A stretch of DNA of 64,000 nucleotides from Cyathus striatus (GCA_025738555.1 JAOVFP010000004.1:3224001-3288000), one strand, 5' to 3'. Positions 23,354 through 34,541 are shown, counted from the stretch's first letter. Translations and numbers: made by a program. Notes: generated by a model not told the origin, from the sequence alone.

Positions 23354-24555
23354 ATGGAATCCCAACAGGACAGCTACCGCGATCATACGCTTCTTTTCGA
23401 AGAATTCGTAACCCTGTACAAAACGTTGCAACATGGAGGGCAGGAACAGCACAATTCCTGGCTTAGCAACCTATCAGAGCTAGATTCAGTAAGTACCTTT
23501 TACCTACTAATTGATAATCGCTAATTTCGCATGTTAGATCTGTGACGAGTGCAAAGAATCGCCAGACAACTGTTGCGATCGCATTTCAATTGAATGCTCT
23601 CCTTGCAAGATGATGCAGACCGGCTGCACCAGATATGGCAGATTCCTCAGGGAAACTGTCACGACGACATTGTCGATTTCGAAGGAAACTTATGGAAGTT
23701 TCATTAATAAGTATATCGACTTACGGAGAGCGCAGAAGCTCTCCGCCACTCAGCAATACTCAGACATATTACCGCCGGCACATCAGGACACATTGGCGGG
23801 TGTTGTACACGTAGAAGAGGCACTGGATGAAGGGAACTTTGCCTTTGTGTCATCTCAAGCATCAACATCTACTTCAGCCACATTAACCAGCAACGATGAT
23901 CACTATATCGGGCTTCCTGCGATAAATAAAACAGGTTCGACCGGCTTTGGCGTTGAAGATGAAAGACTAGAATCTGCCATATCGTAGGCCAATCATTTAC
24001 CTAATCGAATTAAAGCTAATTATCGATTTATAGAGTTAAAGAACTACAACACAGAATACTAAAGTTCGAGACCGCCCTAAACAATAAGGTGTTGGAGGTT
24101 GAAAACTGCAACGAGGAGTTACGTAGAAAGGTATCGAAGATGGAACTCGCTCTAGGTAGGAAGCCGGCTCTAACTCAAAGACTGGATCCGGTTCAAGGTG
24201 AGGAGTTTTAATGATTAATATTCGTAACGTAACTACTAACCGTCTTCCAGCAATTATGCAACATCGACTTAGAATGGACCTTGATAAACGATTCGGGACT
24301 ATGTCGCGTGAGACTAGCGAAGATTCGTCACCCTCAAAAGGTAAACATAAGGCTTCCAGCTCCGTTGAAAGGAGTCCTCGTCCTCATCCGGGAAAGAGGA
24401 AGCGCGAGGTGATTGACCTCACTGAAGACTCTGATTCAGACCGGGAGCGCGTAAAAGTAGAGGCAATTGTAACTGGTTTGTACGGTTGGGATATGAATAC
24501 CGGAAGGACTTCACAGCGCAGAAAGGGAAATGAAAGGGAGGTTTCGGTATTATAA
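23354..24555 (+). CDS. Cysteine-cluster/coiled-coil protein with VIDLT motif, copy B (intact)
   Basis: Exons are 23354-23488, 23538-23983, 24034-24197 and 24251-24555, giving 349 residues. The N-terminus shares LLFEEFVTLYKTLQHGG with copy A (LLFEAFKALLNTLQNGG). Exon 2 opens with the same six-cysteine cluster (CDEC...CCDRISIECSPC...GCTRY), C-x2-C-x7-C-x6-C-x2-C-x6-C, resembling but not matching the Zn2Cys6 binuclear zinc cluster. Exon 3 is a short coiled coil, shorter than in copy A. The C-terminus has GKRKREVIDLTEDSDSD, a basic patch then a hydrophobic VIDL core followed by acidic and Ser residues, as in SUMO-interacting motifs. Domain naming is by pattern only; a transcription-related or SUMO-linked nuclear role is an inference. 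Confidence 0.75.
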
Positions 24556-24599
24556 ATTTTAGAGATGTATATTGTACACTATGTATCTTAAATCCTATG

Positions 24600-24920
24600 A
24601 AGCAAATTCTCCAATATCTTCTTCAAGCCCAACGTCCTCAGTCCTCTGCTCGGGCGTAGCGAAGTTTAGAGCAATAACAATACACCACAAACACATGTTT
24701 ACTCATTATACTAATCCGTACCAAATCTATCGAGACCTCTTAAGAAGTGAGAAATCGAGGAAATCATCTTTGTATTGTTCGTAATTTCCTATGGTACATG
24801 GAGGAGGATGGGCTTTACGAGTTCGTAAGGGATGACTGATGTGGACATTGTGGAGGGGAGGAAGTGGGAAGTGGCGTGTCGGTTACTACTAACGCGACGG
24901 CCACATCTCTGTTATATACA
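24600..24920 (-). pseudogene. FPPS-like remnant, copy 6 (part of exon 4)
   Basis: Minus-strand sequence matches exon 4 of FPPS copy 2 from the VALxLIITGT region through KDDFLDF (about 24750-24770, matching QDDFLDF) to the ALNFATPEQRTEDVG region (about 24620-24690), with frameshifts and deletions including loss of much of the KIGTDI segment. Exons 1-3 are absent. It lies just downstream of gene B in convergent orientation, exactly as copy 2 lies downstream of gene A, so it marks a duplicated gene pair. Confidence 0.75.
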
Positions 24921-25161
24921 TACCTCCAGGATGAGTAGTCACTAATATATGAGTACAGTTACTGTAAATACTTGAAGGCTGGCAGTGATGACGACCAGGC
25001 TTAACCGACAGCTGAAATTATTAATGGACCAAATGCCGCACCAATTATGATTCACTAAATTGATCAACTCAATAGCATTCAACAGTCACCAATCCATTGA
25101 TTCCACACCCATAAATTATCCTTCCTCTCAACCACATCTCTACCACCTCTATCCGGCAGAC

Positions 25162-26127
25162 ATGCAACCATCCAACCCAGAATCCTTCGATCTCGGCCCC
25201 TATCACATTCACTCATTGCCGGTCAATGACCAAAAGCGTCATGAAAGCGTCCTCACCACTTCTGCATGTGCAGCATCGCACTTAGATGCAGAACTATCGC
25301 GAGCCAACAAAATACAATCAATCAAACAGGCCATATTAAGAAACTTCCATTTTGACATCAGCGATGAAGCAGACGATTACGAGGTATTGCTCTGTGAGGA
25401 ACTTGAAAAGTCCGCCTCGCCTTGTAACCCCAACGACCCAGAAATCAATGTCAAGCTCGAAACCTCTGAGGCCGTTGATGTTGAAGCCAAGCAGTCCGGA
25501 CCCGGGCAACAAGACCGATCAGAGTTGTACTCTGACCGTAAATTTTCCTTTCTACAACCGCCGTGGAGCGCCACCGACATAGCCAATGACAGAGGTGTAC
25601 AAACTAAGCCTGAAGTTTGTACTGGTGACGCGACACCTCAGGCCTGGAATCCCCATCATCTCAAGAATACGCAAGCAACCTCTGTCCCCACCCCCGCCCC
25701 CGCCCCTGCCAGCCTCAAACCCCCATCCCAACTTCCACTAGGCAGCGACCTTAGAGTTCACAAATGGAACTACAATGATCCCAAACCCGATACCAACGAG
25801 CAGCAGGTGCCTGATCAGTTCTTCCCGCGCAACACTGGCATTCCGGTGAGGAGCAGGGAAGAAGAGCTATCTCAAAGAATAGACGCTTTTGAAAAGAGGC
25901 TAGACGAGGTGCAGCTGTGTAGGCGGTTTGATGATCTCGACGTAAGGTTGAAAGATAATACACATAGGCTGAAGAAGCGGGTTAAGGCCTTGGAGAAGCT
26001 GGTTAATGGGCTAAAGAGTAAGGTTGCGTATTTGGAGGTGGAAAGTTTGGAGAGGGCTGATCAGTTTGACGAGGAATGTGACTCTGACAGCTCATGGGCT
26101 GTCCGTGACGAGTGGAGTGAGTACTAG
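25162..26127 (+). CDS. Coiled-coil protein, family member a (intact)
   Basis: Single-exon, 321 residues if started at 25162, where all paralogues begin after a shared CTCTATCCG(G/A)CAGA leader; an in-frame ATG at 25060 would add 34 residues. The first half is polar and proline-rich, with DDYEV (about 25375) and INVKLE (about 25446) blocks that correspond to EDYEV and VEVKVE in the paralogues. The C-terminal third is a strong coiled coil (EELSQRIDAFEKRLDEVQL, then LKKRVKALEKLVNGLKSK), followed by an acidic Ser/Asp tail. No enzyme motif seen. Function unknown. It faces a decayed PPE1 copy downstream. Confidence 0.72.
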   Translation: MQPSNPESFDLGPYHIHSLPVNDQKRHESVLTTSACAASHLDAELSRANKIQSIKQAILRNFHFDISDEADDYEVLLCEELEKSASPCNPNDPEINVKLETSEAVDVEAKQSGPGQQDRSELYSDRKFSFLQPPWSATDIANDRGVQTKPEVCTGDATPQAWNPHHLKNTQATSVPTPAPAPASLKPPSQLPLGSDLRVHKWNYNDPKPDTNEQQVPDQFFPRNTGIPVRSREEELSQRIDAFEKRLDEVQLCRRFDDLDVRLKDNTHRLKKRVKALEKLVNGLKSKVAYLEVESLERADQFDEECDSDSSWAVRDEWSEY

Positions 26128-26224
26128 TTGTAGGAATGTCTATTAAGGACGTAGTAGCTAGAGTCGACTTCAGGATAGAGTTTATTTTTCGGTTGTACTT
26201 GTAGATTTAGATATGAAACTTTCT

Positions 26225-26870
26225 TACATCACCCAAGTTGGTCCAACCAACCACCAGCATGCCTGCGAGCAGGTGAAAGTCTGCCAGATTGACGTTCGAC
26301 CTCCTACAACAATCTTGCTCAGCGAGTCTCCGTAAGCGCCGTACCCCCCTTCTCTCGAACACTGCGCATAGAGGGTACCAACGGGTGGAGAACGGACGGC
26401 GTGCCGAGACGGGGATTTGGAGGCAGAGTTGGGGAAGGGAAGCTTGTGGTCATTAGGAGGGTTGGGGTGTGTGTGTGAGGGATTTGAGTACTGTCCCTAG
26501 GGGTTTGCGAGGAGGGGGAAGGAGGGACTACGTCGAAAACTGCGACGCCTATTCATTGTATTTTGTGCTATTGAGATGGGAGGGGTACACGACTAGTACT
26601 GAGCTCCCCCGCTGTCCTCAAATAAGATCAGCCGTTGGTCCGAATAAGCGGCAGAGGAGGAACGAACCAGGAACGTAGGAGCCGTTCCCAAGGCCGAAAA
26701 GACCTCTCCAAATCAACAGTGAGAGTTCCCACTATCATCCTGCCTCCCTTAGCAAAATATGCAACGCTCAACGCAGAGTACTCTGTGCCGCAGTGGCTTG
26801 GTGGTGATGCCAGGTGGCATACAATGACCGCGTCATCGGTGAACTTGGACGGAGTGTAGTATACGCGCAC
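26225..26870 (-). pseudogene. PME-1/PPE1 remnant 1
   Basis: Minus strand. The first part reads RVYYTPSKFTDDAVIVCHLA...EYSALSVAYFAK, matching the start of the hydrolase domain of the intact PPE1 (RVYYSPPKFADGTVMVCHHGA). Further parts in other frames match the serine-nucleophile region (GGAQ.) and the exon 5 segment. Many stops and frame breaks. The most distal part (26225-26290) also resembles sequence downstream of the coiled-coil gene at 48316. Dead copy. Confidence 0.72.
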
Positions 26871-27940
26871 TTAGTACTTGGTACTTGGGTTTTGTGTGCC
26901 CTTGCATTTAGGGAGATAGAGAAGGTTTGAAGGAAGGAATGGAGGGGAATGGCATTGGAAGAGGAGGGGAAGAGGCACGAAGAGGAGGAGCGCGCCGGGA
27001 CACAGTGTGATCACTATAAAATCTCTGCGGAAGCGTACGGGACTACTGCTGGACGAGTCCCGTCTCGGCGTCTATGGCGATCCGGGCCAGCGCCTGAGCC
27101 AGTACCCTGGCCCCTCGCTCCGTATTCAAAATTTGACAAGATTTTTGGTGCGAGATGCTTTGATAAGTCGCTCTATGCGGCTAGAGCTAGTAGATATGGC
27201 TAGTAAACGCGCTGCAAGGAGGGGGATGGGGATGGTGAATATCAGAACTCGCGCTTCGCGGTGATCAATTTAATCGACGCGCTGCCGAGCGGGCGCTCAT
27301 TGTTCTGATAACAATGGATGACTTCCCGCAGGGTTTAGAAACGCAGATTATTTTCTAAACGTTAAGCGAGTGGCGCTCGGCTAATCTAGGTCTACGTTTC
27401 TAACCATAGCACATTTTCCCTTAGACTTTCAATGTCGTTTCTAAATTTCATAAGCGCTTTAGTAATCTTATCACACGTTTATCTTTTCCTTTATTCACAA
27501 CGATATTGCTTTCTATCCGTCTTTTTACGACTAAATCTCTCAGAAACTCTGTAAAGTAAACAGTACATATGTGCATGCTAGTCTGATGTAGCCTTTTCTT
27601 TCATATAAGTGCTGTTCCCGCCCATAGTGAAGAACTTTAATGGCACTGTGGACCGATTTTCTCAAAAATAAGTATGTAATGATCTATTTTTTTCACAAAG
27701 AATCACTGTGATGAATAAGTATACAATATAACATGACATAGAGCCTACTACATCGCCAATTATACTGCGACTATGTCATACGAGGGGAGGGAGAGCACCG
27801 TATCAGTAGTACGAATCTTGAGATGATACGTCCCTGCAGGGATTTTGACGTCGGAGAACGAAAATGCGTCTACAGGAGGGCGTTTAGAACTAGAAGAGGG
27901 GGGGGCCTCTTCCAGATTATTATCTAGAAAGGGGCGGGTA
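26871..27940. other. Intergenic, no gene seen
   Basis: GA-rich on the plus strand at 26900-27000, AT-rich afterwards. Only short frames with no family resemblance. Confidence 0.35.
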
Positions 27941-28822
27941 GGACGAAATACGACACCTTACACATAGGTATTACACATTACACATTGAACATCACACATT
28001 ACACACCGAGAATCACACATCACACATCGAAAATCACACATTACACATTCGATTTTATACTTTATATCTACTTATCAGGAGGTGGCATAAGTGTCATAGT
28101 AATAATAAATTATATTTTAGTTTAATAAGTACAAGTTATTGTTGCACTAGTCTAAAGTCAAACTAAAGTGACGAAGTATAACGTCGAGATGGGTTTATGG
28201 TTAGAGACGCATAAGCGCACAAGTAGCTCCATAGCCCTCCACATAGGCAGCGGGTAGAACACTCGCGTGAGGAAGGGGACAGCGCACAGCGAGTGTATGA
28301 CGAGCGTGCGAGGTTGGCTACTAGGAGTTCTCGTGCTGGACAAGTGCTGGATGATCTGGAAGACAAATGAAAATGATGTCCACTAGTAAGTTAATATTGC
28401 AGGTCATTTGCCTAACACTTTCCTGCCTACGCCAATCCGAGGCTGTGGTCGTTGTAGGCAAGAGCATTGTATCCGCGACGTCACCAAGACTCACCATGTT
28501 GTCCGTTGGTGGTACCTGCATCCGAAATTTGAAGAACCTTGTGCAATGTGAAGATAATTGAGGTCGCTTTGTGAACGAATAATGGGAGCCATGGACGAAC
28601 TCAAGAGGACAAGTTGCAGAAAAAGTAAAAATTCCATCTCAGTTTTTTATTATGTAATTTCAACTTAATATCTAGTGGATTTGTTTTATTTCCGCTTTAT
28701 TTCTTTTATTTCTTTTGTTGACAAAGCACTAAGCTCGATGCACGTGATCATGTGTAAACTTCGATGTGTGTCGATCAATGTGTAATGTGTGATATCTATG
28801 TGTTAGGTGTCGCGTTTCGTAC
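27941..28822. mobile_element. TA-flanked terminal-inverted-repeat element (about 880 bp)
   Basis: The left end GGACGAAATACGACACCTTA and the right end, read in reverse complement as GTACGAAACGCGACACCTAA, form an imperfect inverted repeat that continues about 30 bp further (ACACATAG..AT.ACACATTACACATTGA). TA dinucleotides flank both sides (27939-27940 and 28823-28824), as in Tc1/mariner-type or Stowaway-like elements. No transposase frame inside, so it is non-autonomous. A minisatellite lies just inside the left repeat. Confidence 0.68.
27961..28060. repeat. Minisatellite of ACACATTACACAT-type units
   Basis: About five degenerate units built from ATCACACATTACACAT with spacers such as CGAAA or TGAAC. 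Part of the left inverted repeat of the surrounding element and amplified only on this side. The regular look is not CRISPR: units are too short and variable and the genome is eukaryotic. Confidence 0.65.
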
Positions 28823-29137
28823 TACCTCGTCATCCAGTCATCCAATTTCTAGCCGCTATCATTATTCAGCACACCCGAATTTCCCGAGAATTTCTATTAG
28901 TGTTTCTGGTTTCAGCCGTTGTCATCTTAATCTTTACTCATCACATCCTTGGTCCTTAGTCATTGCATGAAATGCCTGAGTAAGGAAGCAGCTCGAAGTA
29001 AGTTAAAGTTGTTCAAGCCAAACTTAGAAATCAGAAGGTCACTTGCCAGAGATATATAACACATGGATATAGAGTGCGATCTACCCAACAACATATCTTT
29101 TACAAAGTGTAAAGTCAACTCATTACAACCAGCAGCA

Positions 29138-30102
29138 ATGACAATCCTCGTTACAGGCGGAACAGGCAAAACAGGCCTCAAACTTGCCCGCCTCCTACGC
29201 GCAGCCAACATCCCTCTCCTGATAACCTCCCGTGCCGGCATTGCACCAGAATCTCTGCCTGCAGTAAAATTCAACTGGAATGACCCATCGGCTTTCTCGG
29301 CCCCTTTTGAAAAGGATCCCAGCATCGATAAGGTATACCTGGTCGGTCCGACCGAACTTGATATGCTCCCTACTATGAAGCCATTTATCGACTTGGCCAT
29401 TAGGAAGGGCGTCAAAAAGTGGGTCATTCTAGGTGCTGCGCAGTCTGGGAAAGGAGGTCCATTGATAGGAACCGTTCATCAGTACCTGCATGATAAAGGT
29501 GTAGTATACACTGTTTTGAGACCAAGTTGGTTCCATGGTATGTCAGACTGACATCTGGTCTAAGTATGTACTATGAGCGATGCTAACAGAATTTTAGAGA
29601 ACTTCTCCATCAGGTTTATTGAGAGTATCAAAAAGAGAAATGAAATCGTAACTGCTGCTGAAGACGGACGTATCCCGTTTATCGCTGCTCAGGATATCGC
29701 ACAGGCAGCTTTCGAAGCCCTTACCACGGACGACTACAATTATGCGGAACCCTTCATTTTAGGTCCGGAGTTGTTGACTTACGACGACGTCAGTATAACG
29801 AGTCTTTTTAGTTTCGTCTCAGTCTAATCACAGACAAACAGGCTGCTGCCCTTTTCAGTGAAGTCTTGGGACGCAAGATCACTCACCGACGCGTTCCGGT
29901 AGAAGAAATAATTGCATTTTTGCAAAGTGTTGGCCTACAAGATGATTATTCCGTCGTTCTGGCTGGTATGGAAAAACAACTTGCAAGCGGTGTAGAAGAA
30001 AAAGCTTTCTTGGCAGAAGGTGGAAAGACGATCAAATATGTTGGAAAAGCGAAGTTGAGGGAGTATATCGAGAAGAATAAGGATAATTGGGCACCCGCGT
30101 AG
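29138..30102 (+). CDS. NmrA/EasG-like NAD(P)-binding oxidoreductase
   Basis: Atypical short-chain dehydrogenase related to NmrA and to the festuclavine-dehydrogenase (EasG) group that reduces iminium or similar bonds; native substrate here unknown. Exons are 29138-29537, 29598-29788 and 29842-30102, giving 283 residues. The N-terminus MTILVTGGTGKTGLKLARLL is the Rossmann nucleotide-binding loop (GGTGKTG). Further family blocks are VYLVGPTELDMLPTMKPFID, KKWVILGAAQSGKGGP, HQYLHDKGVVYTVLRPSWFHENFS (split by intron 1), IPFIAAQDIAQAAFEAL and ITHRRVPVEE. The start at 29138 opens directly with the Rossmann strand; an upstream in-frame ATG at 29063 is less likely. No other copy in the window. Confidence 0.85.
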
Positions 30103-30378
30103 CAAGATAGATCGTGACTGCCATTGTAGCTCATATGTGTGGCTTCGAGATTTGGAAGGAAGAAACTGGATGATGTCAACTGCGAGACATCCGATATGTA
30201 TTTATATCTGAGATTCAATGCAAGAATGAATAAAATGAATAAGGATCTTGCTGCCCCATTTAGGAGTTGAAATGGCCCACTGATCACTTTATTCAGTTCC
30301 ATTCAATAATATATCTATAAAATTTCCCTTCTCTTCCCATTCCTCCATCAACCTATCCATCATCTCTATCCGACAGAC

Positions 30379-31200
30379 ATGGAACTGGCACACCCCTACT
30401 TGCGCCCCTCCGTCGACCAGTATACTATGCGCCGTAGGGCGAATGATCTTGAGAATCTTGATGTAGAAGAGGCTCGAGTGAAACAAAACATAAAACAAAC
30501 CATAAAACAACTAGACGAGCACTTCCATAAAAGTTGTCGTCCAAAAACCGGTAATGAAACCGGTAGCCGCGAGGATTACGAGGTATTTACCCTCAAGAAA
30601 ACCAAATACGAGCCTGCTAGAGAGCCCAACGCCTCAGAAGTCGAAGTGGAGGTCGAAGAGTCTGACGCCAAAGGTGAAGACAATCAGTTCGAGTCCAAAC
30701 AACATGACTGACAACCCGAAGGGCCAGGCTCCTTCAGGTATTTGTCCAAGGCCAGCAACCCGGGGCTACCCTCGGGACCTGAGACATGGAAAGCCCCCCA
30801 CCCATATCCAGTTCGCAAATTGAACTTGAAAGACTTCAACGAATTCAAAGAGAATCTAGCCCCCGTCGTGCCGCGCCCCTCATACAATGCCAGCATTCCG
30901 GTGAAGACCAAGGAGGACGAATTAGCAGATAAACTGGCTGCTCTGGAGAAAAGACTGAACGAGGAGCAGCTACGTAGGCGGTTTGAAGATCTTGAGCTGA
31001 GGGTGGAGGGTGTAGAGAGCGAGAAAACCCGTAAGCTGAGGAAGCGGGTTAGTGCCCTGGAGAAATTGGTTAAAGATCTTGAGAGTAGGATTTCATGTTT
31101 GGAGGAGGAAAGTTCGGAGAGTGCTGACGAGGTGAACGGCGAAAGCGACGACGGGGGATGGGGATCGCCAGTGTGTGCGCCTGACGCGTGGGATCAGTAG
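30379..31200 (+). CDS. Coiled-coil protein, family member b (in-frame stop or extra intron)
   Basis: Same family as 25162 and 48316, about 273 codons in a single frame. Blocks are REDYEVFTLKK, SEVEVEVEESD, PSYNASIPVKTKEDEL, then a C-terminal coiled coil (LEKRLNEEQLRRRFEDLELRVEG, LRKRVSALEKLVKDLESR) and an acidic tail. A TGA at 30709-30711 interrupts the frame where a paralogue has an Arg codon. Either this is a C-to-T nonsense change, or the stop is removed with a 54-bp in-frame intron (GTGAAG at about 30676 to CCAG at about 30729) that would be specific to this copy. Faces a dead PPE1 copy. Confidence 0.6.
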
Positions 31201-31554
31201 ACAGTCTTCTCTGGTGTCTTATATCTATGTGAATTAGATTTTGAAGACATAGATAGAACTGACTTCAATGCATATGTCCTTTTTCGATTGTAATTCTATT
31301 TTATAGAAATAAGACTGTTCGGAGGTCCCGCCAGTGTGTGAGATGTTTGTGTAGTAGCTGAATAGGGGATCCAGCAGGGGATGGAATGGAGTAAGAGTTG
31401 GTGATGAGGGAGCACGTACTAGAAGTTGTAAGTGTAACACGACGTCGGAAGTGAGGGGAGGAGGAAGCAGAGCGGTTCACCGGTTGTTGTCGATAGAATG
31501 TTAGATTATAAGCGAAAAGACATTGAGAACGCCAGGAAGAAACCGAAGTCTCCA

Positions 31555-32290
31555 AAGCCGCAAAGAACTATAACATACCTCATGTACAAATTCCCAACAT
31601 TCCCAACCACCTCCAACCGAAACGTCCTCATAATCTGCACAATTATCAACTCCCCATGCAACCCCTGTAGGAAAAACAACCCCGAAACCCCGGGAAACCA
31701 TCATATTTCGTGCTCACTGCTCCTCTCGTGTGTTGCCTTCGGAGGGGATTAACGAGCGGAGAGCATGCAGAACGGATTTTGAGACGGGGGTTAGCCAGAT
31801 TGTAGGGTTGCGCAGGAACCATTCGATGGTAGATGTGGGAGGGGTCTGGTTGCTAGGGGTAAGTATGTGTGGGAGGGCTTTGAGAACTGTTTCTAGAGGA
31901 GTGTTAGCATAGTTTTTGAGAGGGCGAAGAGAGGGACCTTCGACTAGCACTAGATTACTAAACTGTTCATGTTGTGACACGCAAACTCCAGATACGATAA
32001 GCCGTTAGCGCTTTAGCTGGACAGTCGTTACGAGTTAGCCCTAGGGCCCCTAATAAGCGGAAGAGGAGGAATGAAGCATAAACGTACTAGGACCCCTTAA
32101 TCAACAATCCACTATAATAAGTTCCCTGCATATTTGTCGTCTTTCCTTCTTTCTAATTAGACCCCTCATACATATACTAACATGAATAGAAAGACACTCA
32201 CCGCGCCTTTTAGCATCAAAGTTCAAACCCTAACACCCCGCCCTCAGCGAAACACGCGAAGTTTAACCTGGATCAAGTTCTCTACGCCAT
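31555..32290 (-). pseudogene. PME-1/PPE1 remnant 2
   Basis: Minus strand. At about 32205-32270 it matches the end of PPE1 exon 2 (the VGVLSFDARRHG region) including a GTGAGT donor. At about 31730-31980 it matches ALPHxLT...AAIEWxLR of exon 5 (ALPHILTPSNQT, TIEWFLRNPT). At about 31570-31690 it matches the C-terminal IGQMMGKFQLEVVGNVGHLVHE. Several frames and stops, and the nucleophile region is missing. Dead copy, convergent with coiled-coil gene b. Confidence 0.72.
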
Positions 32291-33183
32291 GCTGGTATAA
32301 TATAACCGTGCTTTTGGCGAGCTTGCGTGTGATGTAACATCAGTACCTTGCCTAAGGGAAATGATTAGAACGGTAGATGTTGAAGGACGGAGGGGAAATG
32401 GAGAAGGAGGATTCAGGAAGGACTGGCATCACTAACTCAGGAGAGTTATGACTCAGCAGTTAAGCGCGCTCAATGTTCCCGTCACTAGGCTTTACAAACG
32501 CAACATCTGCCCTACTATCTGTACCACTATCTGCTCGCCTCATAGGCACATATCTATTCCTCCTATCCTCCTTGGACGAGGTCCTGTGCTCCTCATAGTA
32601 ACATTAGCTGGAGCCAACTCAAACATACCAGGAATCGAAGTTATCGCTAAAGCAACGCGCCTTGTCCTCTTCCAACTTATCTCGTGTTCCTTTTTAGTAT
32701 GTATCCTTCTCCCACGGCTTACACGTCTTCTCGCTTGAGCCGCCAGTCAAGCATTCCCAGCTAGACAGCGTCGAACCATGAAATAAAGAGGCTTGATATG
32801 TGCTTCCACTGTCCTCGGTGGGTTTGGACTCAGATTTCTCGGTAGCTGCGAGGTGCTGGTACCGCATTGTGCGATAGTTCAAGTGTAATGACCCAAGTGT
32901 AAATTCAGGGGTACTTATCATGGACCATGACGGTACCTCGACCTACGGAATACATCGCAAAAGAGTCTATCGCAGTTCGCAGTCAGCAGCATGGAGAGTC
33001 ACTCTGCCATGCAGGGTTATATGCCTAATGACTATATTGGCTAGTAGTGGGAGCATGTTGTTGAGGGGACAGAAGGTTTATCATCAATTCCTAAAGTGGA
33101 TAAGAATATTTCGTTATAAGCTGAAAGGTTAAAACTAAAAGAAGATGACGACTACAGACTATATGATAATTGTTTTGTCTTTT
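32291..33183. other. Intergenic, no gene seen
   Basis: Between PPE1 remnant 2 and the 3' end of FPPS copy 3. Short frames only, none recognised. Confidence 0.35.
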
Positions 33184-34412
33184 CTACTTGTCACGTTTGT
33201 AAATCTTTCCAAGAAAATTCTCAAACACTTCCTTCTTCAACCCACCTTCACCCTCCACAACATCATCTATCTTCCTTCTAAGCTCAGCCACAGCAATCTC
33301 CTCATACTCTGCATAAACACGCCTTAATCCCACCTCCTCAAATACTTCCTTAACCCGCCTCTCGCATTCCTTATTTTTCCTTCCATAATTTTCTTCCATA
33401 ATCTTCCTCTGCTCAGGCGTAGCGAGGTTTAGAGCAGTAACGATACACCAGGAGCACTTATTATCTACAATATCCGTGCCGATTTTACCGATTTTCTCTG
33501 GGGGGGCGGAAAAATCGAAAAAGTCGTCCTGGACTTGGTAGTACTCCCCCATAGACATGAGAATTGTCTTTGCTACCTTTTAGGGATTAGAAGACGACGA
33601 GGAGACCTGGGAAGGAGGAGGGATGCCAGCTATTGCCAATCCGAGACCTACAGGGAAGTAATATGAATATCCGGTTTTGTATTTCGATATAAGTTTCTGC
33701 CTATTGGTTTCGATGTAAGTAACAGACAGCTTGAAAAGAATTATTAACTCTACCTCTCAAGGGAGAACTTTCCAAGATCGACTACATCCTGCGGGGCCGT
33801 AACCATATCCAACAATTGGCCCATATAACCAAGATACAATGACTCATGGAAAAGATCAACAATATCCGTGTAATAGGGCTCACACCGGAAATGGACCTTC
33901 AAAAGATGATAAATCGCAGCTTCGAGCATGAACGCATCGTTTATAGCTCGCATCCCAACTTCTTCGTTTCGATACCAACATGGCTGGCCGCGGCGTGTGA
34001 TGGAGAAATCCATTATGTCGTCATATACTAAGCCAAATGCTTGAAACTGTAAAAAAAACTGGTGTTAGCTTAACACGAGGGGGCATAAAGCGGGAACATA
34101 CGAATTCACAACACCATCCTAACACCACTGCACGTGAGTACTCTTCTTCTGATAGTGGGTGACCTTGGAGGATTTCTATAATGTCCGCCATAAATGTCCC
34201 TCTGTTGAATTTTCCTTTAGGGACATTGTAATCCATGTTCTTGAAGTCCGGTAGTGTCGTTGGCATTCGATAGATAACTCTGTACCTCACCTTGCGGTAC
34301 CACTCAACTGCATTGGGAGGTATCCACTGCTTAACGATGTGATCAAGCAGTTCATCGCGGATAGTGGATAGAAGCTTTTGAATTTTTCTCGGCGTGAGAT
34401 TGCGTCTGACAT
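33184..34412 (-). pseudogene. Farnesyl diphosphate synthase-like gene, copy 3 (two lesions)
   Basis: Exon layout as in the other copies: exon 1 from 34412, exon 2 ending near the GWCCEF block, exon 3 34046-33754, exon 4 33700-33184. Exon 1 lacks one base at about 34367 compared with copies 1 and 4 (TTCTATCCAC versus TTCTATACCAC), shifting the frame. In exon 4 a TAA at 33582-33580 replaces the Tyr codon of NPYEVAK. The residue four before the first Asp-rich motif is Gly (AFGLVYDD). The coding sequence is otherwise well kept, so inactivation looks recent. The large nested transposon starts about 100 bp upstream and has replaced the conserved upstream motif. Confidence 0.85.
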
Positions 34413-34541
34413 TTGTTCTACTAATAGGTCTTGAGGATTACTAGGATGTTGCTACACTTAAATATGTGCAAAATTTTAAGCACTGACGTTATTTGAAGCT
34501 TTAATTATGACAAGGGGGTGTCGTCCGAGCAATTTCCGAAA

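Noticed and set aside
26949..27264. Glu/Arg-rich frames near 27 kb
   Set aside because: Driven by GA-rich sequence, with overlapping frames of equal length and no family match.
27961..28060. Regularly spaced short repeats resembling a CRISPR array
   Set aside because: Units are 13-16 bp, degenerate, and belong to a transposon arm in a eukaryotic genome.
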